DNA of 64,000 bases from SH-MAG3 sp036374995 (GTDB lineage Bacteria; Gemmatimonadota; Gemmatimonadetes; Longimicrobiales; RSA9): contig DASUSS010000108.1 of assembly GCA_036374995.1 (NCBI GenBank), forward strand, positions 238,299-302,298. Reading direction: 5' to 3'. Each line of letters opens with the position of its first letter. Position 1 is the first letter of the stretch. Shown piece by piece: positions 53,724 to 63,263 of this stretch. The position numbers were made by a program, and so were the translations under genes. Below the pieces are notes generated by a model, which saw only the letters and a list, made by a program, of their open reading frames with translations, made no database searches and was not told where the DNA came from.

Positions 53724-56497
53724 CGGATCCGGCTGTTTTCGCCCGCCGTCGCGTAGAGTCCGTTGAACACGAATCGGAACGTGCCGTGCGGCTGTGCGCG
53801 GAACAGCACCTCGGGACCGAACAGGAACAGGCGCCCGTCGCCGACATCCGCCTCGGCCATCGCGACGCCGCCTTCCAGTGCGCTCTCACCCCACGCCCAT
53901 CCGCTGCGCAGCGGGCTCGGCGAATCGAACCACGCGATCGGACGGACGCCGTTCGCGCCGGCCTCGATCCTCATGACGGGACTGTTGTCGAACATCACGT
54001 CGACGTTCTCCGGGAGCCCGTACGCGACGGGGAGCGAGTTGTCGACGCGGACCTCCAGGATCGAGCCGGGCACGTAATACCTGGAGCGAGGCAGCGACCG
54101 CTCCTCGCCGTCCACCGTATGAACGAGCGCGTCACTCACCGGCAGCCCCAGATGCTGCGCCAGACTGACCGAGCTGCCGATCGTGATGATGGACCCGCCC
54201 TCCTCGAGAAACTGCCTGAGCTGCGGTACCGTGCGCTCGGCCGTGATGCTGCCCGTCATGTGACCGAACTCCTCCGGGACATCCGCATCGTCGCCGCCGC
54301 GGCCGGGTCCGCGAGTCTGCGCGCGAACGGGCGGCACGGCGCCGGTCACGAGAATCAGCGCGTCGTACTTCTCGTCGAGATCGCCGGCGTCGAGCGTCTG
54401 CGGATAGACGACCTCGAACGGAAACTCGTACTGCTCGAGGATCCACCGGGTCCACCCGGATGGCATCGAGCCGCCATAGCGATCCCAGAGCGCGACGCGG
54501 ATCGGGCGGAGCCGCGTATGCTCGCCACCCGGCCGCGATCCGGTGGCCGTGAACACGAGGCCGGTCTCGCGCGCGATCCGCTCCGCGTCCGCGCGTGCAC
54601 TGCCTCGCTGGCGGACGTAGAACGTTCCGGCAGGCCACGTCACGCTGCCGACGCGCTGCGCGGTGTCGAGGCGGTACACCTCGTGTCCTGCGGCGAGCAG
54701 CCGATTGACGGCGCGGAACGCATCGTTCGTCAGCGCACTCAGGAACAGGCCGGCATTGCCCGAGCCGGCAATGCCGCCGGCGGGGCGCGGCGCGCGCAGA
54801 CCCTCGATCTTCTCGAACGGCCCATCGAACCCGTCCAGGATGCGATCGAACTGCACGCCCATCTGATAGGCGAGCGTCCAGCCGGCATTGTCGTACGGCG
54901 GCGTCGGCGGCCCGCCCGGGTACGGAATGTCGTCCGGATGGTCCTGCGGCTCGAACATGTCGATCACGTGCGGCCCGAACGCCTGCGCCGTCTTCACGAC
55001 GAACGAGCCCGCCGGATATGGCTTCCCGTTCACCGTGAAGCCCGCCGTCGCGCGGTGGACCTGCACGCCGGTCTCCAGCAGCGCGTCGATGAACTTCGCT
55101 GCCGTCAGGAAGTCCGGCTGGTCTGCGGGCAGAATGTAGCCGCGCGCGTCGCGCAGCGACGGATCGCGCAGCAGCTGCTCGAACTGCTCGCGCGTCCCGC
55201 GCTCGTTCATGGGATCGGACCCGTTCTCGTCATCGGCGCCGTCCGCAGCCGCGGCCAGCTGCTCCGCCGCACGCACGACGTGCCGCGGGTACTGCGTCCA
55301 CGTGTCCGTGCTGCCGCGCTCGATGGAGTTCCGGCCCATCTTGTAGATGTTGTACAGGAACGTGTCCCGCCGCCGCGAGGCGATGTCCAGCACCGCGTAG
55401 TTCGCCGTCACCGAATAGTCGATCGACTGCCGGAAATGCCACGTCTGCGGCTGAATCGGCGCCGGCAGGTCGCCGTGCGGAATCTGCCGGCGCGGAATGA
55501 ACGGGATCTCGATCGGAGTCGGGTTGCCGATCGTCTCCGTGAGCAGGCCGATCATGTTGTGGAAGTACGGCGTGGTCCGCAGGCCGCCGTTCCACCACGT
55601 CGAGTAGCTCGCGCCGGAGCGCATCGTGACGCCCGGCTTGTCCTCACGGATGAAGCGGTCGTGCATCGCCGCGCCGACCATGTCGATGCTGACCGGTATC
55701 AGCGGATCGTAGTTGTGATTGAAGGGATCGCGGAACGGCGGTGCGAACATGACCGTACCGGCAGGGCCGGTCTGATGATGGTTGTAGACGATCTGCGGGA
55801 ACCACTTCGTGTACATGACACGGTTCATGTTCTCCGTCTCGGGCTGGACCGATGCGTAGAAGTCACGGTTGTTGTCGTGACCGACGTACTTCTGATAGAG
55901 CCGCGGCAGTCCGCCCGTGGTGCGCTCCTCGGGGTCCGGCTCGCGCATGTACCAGTCGGAGACGAGCTCCATGCCATCGGGATTCGCGTGGACGGCGAGG
56001 ATGATGACATCGTCGAGGATGCGTCGCGTCTCGTCGTCGTTGCGGCTCAGCAGCTGGTACACCGTCTCCATCAGCTGTTGCGCGCCCAGGACTTCGGTGG
56101 CGTGCAGGCCGCCGTCCAGCCAGACGACCGCGCGGCCCTCCTGCGCCAGGCGGCGAGCCTCCTCATCCGACACGCCCTCGGCGAGCGCGAGCCGGCGCGC
56201 GATGTCGCGGTAGCGCTCGAGGTTGCGGTGATTGCCGGGCGCCGTGATGATCGCCATGAGCTGCGGCCTGCCCTCCGCGGTCGTACCGATCGTGTCGAGC
56301 ACCATCCGGTCCGATTCGGCGGCGAGCTTCTGCCAGTAGTCCAGGAACGCGGTATAGTCCGGGAGGACGTAATCCGCGCCGATGGGGTGACCGAACTGCT
56401 CCTCCGGCGTGGTGACGCGCGTCTGGGCAGCCGCGGTCTGGACGGTCGCGAGGAGGAGCGGCAGCATGGCCGCAGCGCGGAATCGGGTCTCGAGCAT
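53720..56497 (-). CDS. Secreted M14 zinc carboxypeptidase-like protein
   Basis: 925 aa, exported (signal to about residue 24, TAAAQ). The M14 core has zinc ligands H and E in DGGLHATEVLG (about 130-140) and a later H in VYNHHQTG, with ANPDGMELVS typical of the family and a catalytic-type E in LLTETIGN. The remaining half includes a class-I-glutaminase-like segment (ALILVTGAVPPV, LRQFLEEGGSIITIGSSVSL), as in large bacterial M14 proteins of this type. Probably degrades peptides in the periplasm or outside. The downstream acyl-CoA oxidase gene overlaps by ATGA. Confidence 0.88.
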   Translation of the reverse strand: MLETRFRAAAMLPLLLATVQTAAAQTRVTTPEEQFGHPIGADYVLPDYTAFLDYWQKLAAESDRMVLDTIGTTAEGRPQLMAIITAPGNHRNLERYRDIARRLALAEGVSDEEARRLAQEGRAVVWLDGGLHATEVLGAQQLMETVYQLLSRNDDETRRILDDVIILAVHANPDGMELVSDWYMREPDPEERTTGGLPRLYQKYVGHDNNRDFYASVQPETENMNRVMYTKWFPQIVYNHHQTGPAGTVMFAPPFRDPFNHNYDPLIPVSIDMVGAAMHDRFIREDKPGVTMRSGASYSTWWNGGLRTTPYFHNMIGLLTETIGNPTPIEIPFIPRRQIPHGDLPAPIQPQTWHFRQSIDYSVTANYAVLDIASRRRDTFLYNIYKMGRNSIERGSTDTWTQYPRHVVRAAEQLAAAADGADDENGSDPMNERGTREQFEQLLRDPSLRDARGYILPADQPDFLTAAKFIDALLETGVQVHRATAGFTVNGKPYPAGSFVVKTAQAFGPHVIDMFEPQDHPDDIPYPGGPPTPPYDNAGWTLAYQMGVQFDRILDGFDGPFEKIEGLRAPRPAGGIAGSGNAGLFLSALTNDAFRAVNRLLAAGHEVYRLDTAQRVGSVTWPAGTFYVRQRGSARADAERIARETGLVFTATGSRPGGEHTRLRPIRVALWDRYGGSMPSGWTRWILEQYEFPFEVVYPQTLDAGDLDEKYDALILVTGAVPPVRAQTRGPGRGGDDADVPEEFGHMTGSITAERTVPQLRQFLEEGGSIITIGSSVSLAQHLGLPVSDALVHTVDGEERSLPRSRYYVPGSILEVRVDNSLPVAYGLPENVDVMFDNSPVMRIEAGANGVRPIAWFDSPSPLRSGWAWGESALEGGVAMAEADVGDGRLFLFGPEVLFRAQPHGTFRFVFNGLYATAGENSRIR

Positions 56498-56653
56498 GGC
56501 AGTCCTCTGGTCGCGGCGGACGACGTTTGCGGGATGTATCGGGGCCGGGCGGTTTCAGGTCAGGATACAACCATGGGCGCCGCACCGCCAGCCGTTGCCC
56601 GCCGCCGCTCGCACTCCTATGGTACGCGCGCACTGTAACATGGAGGAGGGGCG

Positions 56654-57046
56654 GTGACGGATACGCTGTTCACCATTCACTCGTTCGTTCGCTACCTGGC
56701 GCTGCTCGCCGGGGTCGGCGCGGTCGTCACCGCTCTGCTGGGCTGGCGAAGGGCGGGACTGCCGCCGCGCGCGGAGCGGGCTCTGGCGGGTGCGTTCGTC
56801 GGGTTCCTCGACCTTCAGGTCGTGCTCGGAGTGCTGCTGCTGGTGTCCGGGTTCCAGTTCTACGGCGCGCTCATCGGCCATCTCGTGATGATGGTCCTCG
56901 CGGCAGCCACCGCGCACGTGGCCTCGGCCATGGCGCGACGGCGCGAACCGGCGCGATCCGGCTCATCGGTGCGCGCCCTCGGCTTCCTGCTCGCGCTGGT
57001 GTTCATTGTCGGCGGGATCATGGCGATCCAGCGCAGCATTCTCTAG
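56654..57046 (+). CDS. Four-helix membrane protein, unknown role
   Basis: 130 aa with four membrane segments (about 8-30, 46-68, 72-92 and 106-126). A histidine near the start (IHSFVRYLALLAG) and another at GHLVMMV could hold haem as in small cytochrome-b-like proteins, but this is a weak resemblance. GGAGGAGGGG directly precedes the GTG start. Its stop overlaps the convergent gene at 57043 by 4 bases. Confidence 0.68.
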   Translation: MTDTLFTIHSFVRYLALLAGVGAVVTALLGWRRAGLPPRAERALAGAFVGFLDLQVVLGVLLLVSGFQFYGALIGHLVMMVLAAATAHVASAMARRREPARSGSSVRALGFLLALVFIVGGIMAIQRSIL

Positions 57047-57309
57047 CCCGAAGCGGCGATGGCGTCGGCCGTCCCGGACGTCCGGACGCCGGCCCGCCGG
57101 GCGGCCGCGCGGAGCCCGCGCAGCAGCTCGGCGAGGTGCACCCCATCCCGCTCCGCCAGCGCCGCCAGCGTGAGCGCGCGAGCGTGACTGCACAAGCCAT
57201 GCGCACGGAGCACCGCGTTCGAGAGGCGATGCTGCTCCGCGAGCTCGTGCACGGTGGTCCACGGCATGATGTCACCGGCTGCCGTGGGCCGGAACCTGCC
57301 CCTCATGGG
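57043..57309 (-). CDS. Small DUF1858/DUF542-like protein
   Basis: 88 aa from the ATG at 57309 (a later ATG at 57270 is equally possible). Residues about 18-75 (TVHELAEQHRLSNAVLRAHG, then LTLAALAERDGVHLAELLRG) follow the pattern of the short helical DUF1858/ScdA-type domain, associated with iron-sulfur or nitrosative-stress proteins. In those the cysteine after the glycine is conserved; here it is AHGLCSHA, so the Cys is kept. Assignment is tentative. Opposite to, and overlapping by 4 bases, the gene at 56654. Confidence 0.55.
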   Translation of the reverse strand, partial: PMRGRFRPTAAGDIMPWTTVHELAEQHRLSNAVLRAHGLCSHARALTLAALAERDGVHLAELLRGLRAAARRAGVRTSGTADAIAASG

Positions 57310-57511
57310 CGCCCTCTCCCGTCCGGACTTCCCGTCGGACTCGTCATGGTCGACACAATGCGCGGCCGACCGGTTGCGTGCAGTCGGGCAGACCCCCAGA
57401 TGAAACGGGAAAACGCGGACGCGCGCGTCGGGAGAACCCCGGACAGGGCGTCGTTCTTGCACCCGCGTGCACGCATTCCCGTAATCCATGCCGGACGAGG
57501 AGGATGAATCG

Positions 57512-58708
57512 GTGCCGAACCGGACGATCGCAATTCTGACGGGTGGCGGTGACGTGCCGGGTCTGAACCCGGCGATCCGCGCCATTACGATCCGCGCGGT
57601 GCGCGAGGGCTACCGCGTCATCGGTCTGCGGCGCGGCTGGGGCGGTCTGGTCGATCTCGACCTGGAGAAGGGCGCCGACAACAGCTTCAACTTCCAGGTA
57701 CTGACGGAAGAGGTGGTGAATCGTGCGGGTCGTACGGGCGGCACGTTCCTTCACACGTCACGCACGCGACCGAGTCATCTGCCGCGCGGTGCGGTACCGC
57801 CGCACCTGGCCGACACGTATCGCGATGACATCAACGATGTCACTCCCGACGTGCTCAGGAACCTGGAGCACCTCGGTGTCGAGTATCTGATTCCGATCGG
57901 CGGCGACGACACGCTGAGCTACGCCCAGCGGATGCACGAGGAGGGTGTGAACGTCGTCGCAATCCCGAAGACGATGGACAACGATGTGCCCGGCACGGAC
58001 TACTGCATCGGCTTCAGCACGTGCGTGACGCGCACGATCGAGCTGACGCACCGGCTGCGCACGTCCGCCGGTTCGCACGAGCGATTCCTCGTCATCGAGG
58101 TGTTCGGTCGCTACGCGGGATTCACAGCACTGCTCCCCACCATGGCCGGCGCAGCGGACCGCTGCATCATCCCGGAGCATCCGTTCGACATCGAGCGGCT
58201 CGCGGAGCTCATGGTGTACGACCGCAACCGTCATCCGAGCCGGTATGCCGTCGCGCTGGTGTCCGAGGGCGCTCGCATGGCGCACCAGGAGGGGATGTCG
58301 TTCGAGAGCGGCGAGGCGGACCAGTACGGCCATCGCAAGCTGGGCGGCATCGGAGACTCGGTGTCGGCCGCACTTCAGGACATCTCGCCGCGCATGAACA
58401 ACGGGCGGCGCATCAACGTCGTGAACCAGCGGCTCGGCTACCTCGTCCGCTCCGGGGATCCGGATGCACTCGACTCGATCGTGCCGATGGCGTTCGGCAA
58501 CCTCGCGCTCGACCTGATCCTGCGGGGCGAGTTCGGCCGCCTCGTGAGCGTGCACAACGGCCGGTACGATTCGGTGCCGATCGAGGTCGTGACGGGCACG
58601 AAGAAGAACGTGGACGTGGCGAAGTACTACAGCACGGACCGGCTGCGGCCGATCTACGATTTCTGGGACAAGCCGCTGTTCATCATGACGAGCGACGTGA
58701 GGCGCTAG
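57512..58708 (+). CDS. pfp: Phosphofructokinase, pyrophosphate-dependent type by sequence
   Basis: 398 aa. Interconverts fructose 6-phosphate and fructose 1,6-bisphosphate. The donor-site residues read GGDDT (130-134) and PKTMDND (152-158). ATP-using enzymes have GGDGS/T and PGTIDND, while the Asp after GGD and the Lys before TMDND mark the PPi-using group. Catalytic Asp is D156. Substrate motifs EVFGRYAGFTALLP and SEGAR are present. GTG 57512 is chosen because GAGGAGGA lies 7 bases upstream; ATG 57488 has no ribosome site. Confidence 0.9.
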   Translation: MPNRTIAILTGGGDVPGLNPAIRAITIRAVREGYRVIGLRRGWGGLVDLDLEKGADNSFNFQVLTEEVVNRAGRTGGTFLHTSRTRPSHLPRGAVPPHLADTYRDDINDVTPDVLRNLEHLGVEYLIPIGGDDTLSYAQRMHEEGVNVVAIPKTMDNDVPGTDYCIGFSTCVTRTIELTHRLRTSAGSHERFLVIEVFGRYAGFTALLPTMAGAADRCIIPEHPFDIERLAELMVYDRNRHPSRYAVALVSEGARMAHQEGMSFESGEADQYGHRKLGGIGDSVSAALQDISPRMNNGRRINVVNQRLGYLVRSGDPDALDSIVPMAFGNLALDLILRGEFGRLVSVHNGRYDSVPIEVVTGTKKNVDVAKYYSTDRLRPIYDFWDKPLFIMTSDVRR

Positions 58709-60078
58709 CGCAGCTCGGGGTTTTCGCGCGGGAGTGCGCGATGCAGGTCCGCACCGCTCCACCGGCGCGGCTCGTCGCCGACTTTCCGCAGGATCACGTA
58801 GCTCAGGATGATGAGCATGAGCAGAGCGATGACGCCGATTCCCTGCCCGACGTGCGGCTCCAGCCGGATCGTCTGGATCGTGAGGTAGGCCATGCCGGAC
58901 CAGATGAGCGGGCCGGTGATCGCGGAGAAGCGACCGACCATGCCGTAGAGGCCGTAGAACTCGCCGATCCGGGCGGGCGGCGTGAGGCGCAGCATGAACG
59001 GCCGGTCGGCCGACCAGACGCCGCCGAGCGAGAGGCCGGCCCAGCAGGCGACCACGTAGAGCGTCCAGAGCGGCAGGGTGAAGATGCCGACGGCGGCAGC
59101 CAGCAGGAACACGCCGGTCCAGTTGAAGAGCACCCAGTCGAGCGTGCGCTTCGGCCCCCACCGGTCCGCGAGGACGCCCCAGCCGAAGCCGCCCAGCACC
59201 GCGAACGAGATCGCCACCATCATCACGATCCGCGACTGCGCCTGGCCTTCCATCTCGGACATGCCGTTCGCGACCGCGACGTTGATCGTGTAGAGCACCA
59301 TGATCAGGATCACGGTGTTGATCGCATCCGTATAGAAGACCCTGCCGATCAGGAACCGGAGCAGGCCCGGGTACTCCCGACTCGAACGGAGCGTGCGGAT
59401 CGTCTCGCGGGTCGACTCGCGGACCATGCGCAGGTTGATCGGCTGTGGCCGCGGATTGCCGCGCTCGCGCACGAACAGGAAGCAGGGCAGCGCGAAGAGC
59501 AGGAACAGCAGGGCGACGAGCGTGAACTGCATGGGCAGGTCGTCCCGTACGATGAAGCCCAGTCCCACGGCGAGGAACGATCCGAGGTAGCCCACGCCGA
59601 CGCCGATGCCGCCGATCCGCCCGCGGTTCTCCTCCGTACTGACCTCGGGCAGGAGTGCATCGTAGAACTGGAGTCCTGCCTGATACGCGATGTTCGCAAT
59701 GATGAAGCAGATGACGGCGAACGTGAACGGCGAGCGCGCCAGCACGAGCGTGAAGAGGACGCAGATGATGGTGCTGACGACGAGGAACGGCATGCGGCGG
59801 CGCGCCCGGTCCGTCATCGCACCGAGGAGTGGCGACAGGACGAAGATGAAGGACATCGAGATCGCCACGATCAGGCTGTAGATCGAATCGGAGCGCTCGG
59901 CACCGAGCACGCTGCGAGCGAATGTCGGGAAGTAGAGCGAGACGACACCCATCGAGAAGATCGTGTTCGCCAGGTCGTAGAGCACCCAGCTGGTCACCGC
60001 GCGCCGCGGGATGTTCCGCTCGCCGGCGAGGGCGACCTCCGCGGCAGTGCCGGCCACCGGGCTCTCGAACGTCGACAT
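58705..60078 (-). CDS. UMF1-type MFS transporter
   Basis: 457 aa, twelve membrane segments. The start VTSWVLYDLANTIFSMGVVS and the following LLGAMTDRARRRMPFL (the loop 2-3 motif of MFS proteins) place it in the UMF1/Atg22-like branch, whose substrates are largely unknown, possibly sugars or amino acids. The second half repeats the plan (VLGGFGWGVLADRWGPKRTLDW). Its stop overlaps the phosphofructokinase stop by 4 bases, convergent. Confidence 0.88.
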   Translation of the reverse strand: MSTFESPVAGTAAEVALAGERNIPRRAVTSWVLYDLANTIFSMGVVSLYFPTFARSVLGAERSDSIYSLIVAISMSFIFVLSPLLGAMTDRARRRMPFLVVSTIICVLFTLVLARSPFTFAVICFIIANIAYQAGLQFYDALLPEVSTEENRGRIGGIGVGVGYLGSFLAVGLGFIVRDDLPMQFTLVALLFLLFALPCFLFVRERGNPRPQPINLRMVRESTRETIRTLRSSREYPGLLRFLIGRVFYTDAINTVILIMVLYTINVAVANGMSEMEGQAQSRIVMMVAISFAVLGGFGWGVLADRWGPKRTLDWVLFNWTGVFLLAAAVGIFTLPLWTLYVVACWAGLSLGGVWSADRPFMLRLTPPARIGEFYGLYGMVGRFSAITGPLIWSGMAYLTIQTIRLEPHVGQGIGVIALLMLIILSYVILRKVGDEPRRWSGADLHRALPRENPELR

Positions 60079-60202
60079 GTGCTCTCGCGTTGACGGTGGT
60101 CACGGCGCGGGCGTCGCGCCGATCCACGTTCACGCCGCCGCGGGTGGACTGTCAAGCTTGCCGGAGACCGCGGATGCCGCCGGCTCGAGCGCGCGGTGGT
60201 AT

Positions 60203-60228
60203 GGGCGCCCGGCGAACGCCGGACGCCC
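60203..60228 (-). terminator. hairpin downstream of PRC-barrel gene
   Basis: GGGCGCCCGGC and GCCGGACGCCC around a GAAC loop give an 11-bp stem with one mismatch, 13 bases after the PRC-barrel stop. It has no T run, so termination is likely but not certain. Confidence 0.5.
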
Positions 60229-60240
60229 TCTCGATTGCGA

Positions 60241-60801
60241 CTACTCCTCTTCGACCGTACGCCGCCGCAGAACGACCTCCTCCACCACGGGCTTGCGCTC
60301 GATCACGACCTCGTCGACATCGTCGGCGTCCGCCTGCGCGGCGCGCGGTTCCGCAGGATGCACCTCGCGGGTGCCGTACGTGACGTTCCGCGGCTCGGCG
60401 GGGCGCTCGCGGACGACATTGCGATCCTCGGCCTGCAGGCGGTCGCGCGCGCGCGCGTCGTAGCGCGCGTCGAGGTCGCCGCTGTCGACGATGACGGCCC
60501 TGCCCTCGCGATCCAGCTGGACGGAACGGATCGGCACCTCCGCATGGACGCCTTCCTCCCGCAGCTCGACCTCGATCATCACTACCTCGCCGCGCTCCGG
60601 ATCGACGAGCAGGTCCTCGATCTCGCCGATCTCGCGGCCGCTGAGCGTGCGCACATCCCAGCCGCGGATGTCCGGCTCGCCGTCCGCGATCCGGTAGCCA
60701 TCCAGATCGTGCATCGGGACGAGACCGTGACGTCGTGCCGTCTCGGGATCGGGTCCGACGCCCGCCTGATCGCGTCGCGCGCGATCCTTGTTCCGTGCCA
60801 T
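60241..60801 (-). CDS. PRC-barrel / YsnF-like stress protein
   Basis: 186 aa, soluble. Residues about 40-115 form a PRC barrel (IRGWDVRTLSGREIGEIEDL, VVMIEVELREEG, GRAVIVDSGDL). The tail, VVIERKPVVEEVVLRRR, is the signature of the DUF2382/YsnF family found with PRC barrels in stress-related proteins. The second ATG is used because the first lies directly against the ribosome site GGAGGG. It follows the small membrane-protein gene by 2 bases. Confidence 0.85.
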   Translation of the reverse strand: MARNKDRARRDQAGVGPDPETARRHGLVPMHDLDGYRIADGEPDIRGWDVRTLSGREIGEIEDLLVDPERGEVVMIEVELREEGVHAEVPIRSVQLDREGRAVIVDSGDLDARYDARARDRLQAEDRNVVRERPAEPRNVTYGTREVHPAEPRAAQADADDVDEVVIERKPVVEEVVLRRRTVEEE

Positions 60802-60803
60802 CG

Positions 60804-61010
60804 TCATCCCTCCTGCAGAGTTACTGCCGCCATGACTGCGAGCGGGGCCGGTACATCGCCGATCGGTGCCGCACTGCCGACGTTCACCGGCAGGTCGATG
60901 TAGCCCGCGCGATCCAGCAGGAACGCGGCTGCAACGAGCAGTACCAGCACCAGCAGGATCCACAGCCACGCCCGTCCGCCGCTCTTCCGCTCCACCCGGA
61001 TGTCCGCCAT
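60804..61010 (-). CDS. Small membrane protein paired with the PRC-barrel gene
   Basis: 68 aa. A basic start (MADIRVERKSGGRA) and one membrane helix (WLWILLVLVLLVAAAFLLD) are followed by a 30-residue non-cytoplasmic tail. No family recognised. It ends 2 bases before the PRC-barrel gene, forming a two-gene operon, and is divergent from prfC. Confidence 0.7.
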   Translation of the reverse strand: MADIRVERKSGGRAWLWILLVLVLLVAAAFLLDRAGYIDLPVNVGSAAPIGDVPAPLAVMAAVTLQEG

Positions 61011-61110
61011 TGCGGCCCTCCTCGCCGTGTGTACCGGCGCCGCACCACGCGTCGCCCGGCCCGCTGCTGTGCAAGCAGAGCGCCAGCGCGTCCGGCGGCA
61101 CCCGTTTGGC

Positions 61111-61128
61111 CCGGCGGGTGCCCGCCGG
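61111..61128. other. palindrome in the prfC upstream region
   Basis: CCGGCGGG and its complement CCCGCCGG, separated by 2 bases, sit in the 243-bp gap between the divergent small membrane gene and prfC. It could be an operator or simply G/C-rich palindromic DNA. Confidence 0.3.
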
Positions 61129-61253
61129 TCGCGCGCGGACGGCGCCGCAGGCGTGAGTGTGGACCCACCGGCGACTCGGGTGTAGCATCATGCCGCGCGG
61201 CGCGAGGCGCCGCATCAGCTCATGCCGTGTCGGAAGGCAACGGAACCGAAGCG

Positions 61254-62846
<1,593 letters not shown>

Positions 62847-62885
62847 CCGCGTGGAGAGTCCGCGGCGCCGACCCGACTGAGACGC

Positions 62886-63233
62886 ATGGAGATCCAGATC
62901 TTCGGCACGAAGAAGAGTGCCGCGACCAGGAAAGCACAGCGGTTCTTCGCGGAGCGGCGGATCCGCACGCACTTCGTGGATCTGACGCAGCGCGCCGCTG
63001 CGCCGGGCGAGCTGCGGCGCTTCGTGCAGAAGTTCGGGGCGGATGCGCTGATCGACCGCAGCTCCAGGCGCTTCGCCGAGCTGGGTCTCGCCCACGCGAG
63101 CTACGGCGCCGAGCGATGGCTCGAGATCCTCGCCGCGGAGCCGCTTCTGCTCCGACAGCCGCTCGTCCGCAACGCGAATCAGCTCACGATCGGAGACGCG
63201 GAAACGACATGGAAGGAGTGGACGGGGCGGTGA
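62886..63233 (+). CDS. Spx/ArsC-family protein lacking the active-site cysteine
   Basis: 115 aa, thioredoxin-like fold. The family opens with IYGxxxCxxxKKA; here it reads IFGTKKSAATRKAQRFF, with S11 where the redox or arsenate-binding cysteine sits. The second conserved element, LLLRQPLVRNANQLTIG, is retained (the RP loop of ArsC/Spx). So the protein probably has no arsenate reductase activity but may still bind a partner, as non-catalytic Spx-like proteins can. It starts 39 bases after prfC. Confidence 0.8.
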   Translation: MEIQIFGTKKSAATRKAQRFFAERRIRTHFVDLTQRAAAPGELRRFVQKFGADALIDRSSRRFAELGLAHASYGAERWLEILAAEPLLLRQPLVRNANQLTIGDAETTWKEWTGR

Positions 63234-63263
63234 GAGGGCGGCCCGCCCGTCACCTCCTGAAGA

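Noticed and set aside
53288..56638. 1116-codon open frame on the plus strand
   Set aside because: It lies opposite the acyl-CoA oxidase and M14 genes, is Arg/Asp/Val-rich and matches no family. It is a high-GC antisense shadow.
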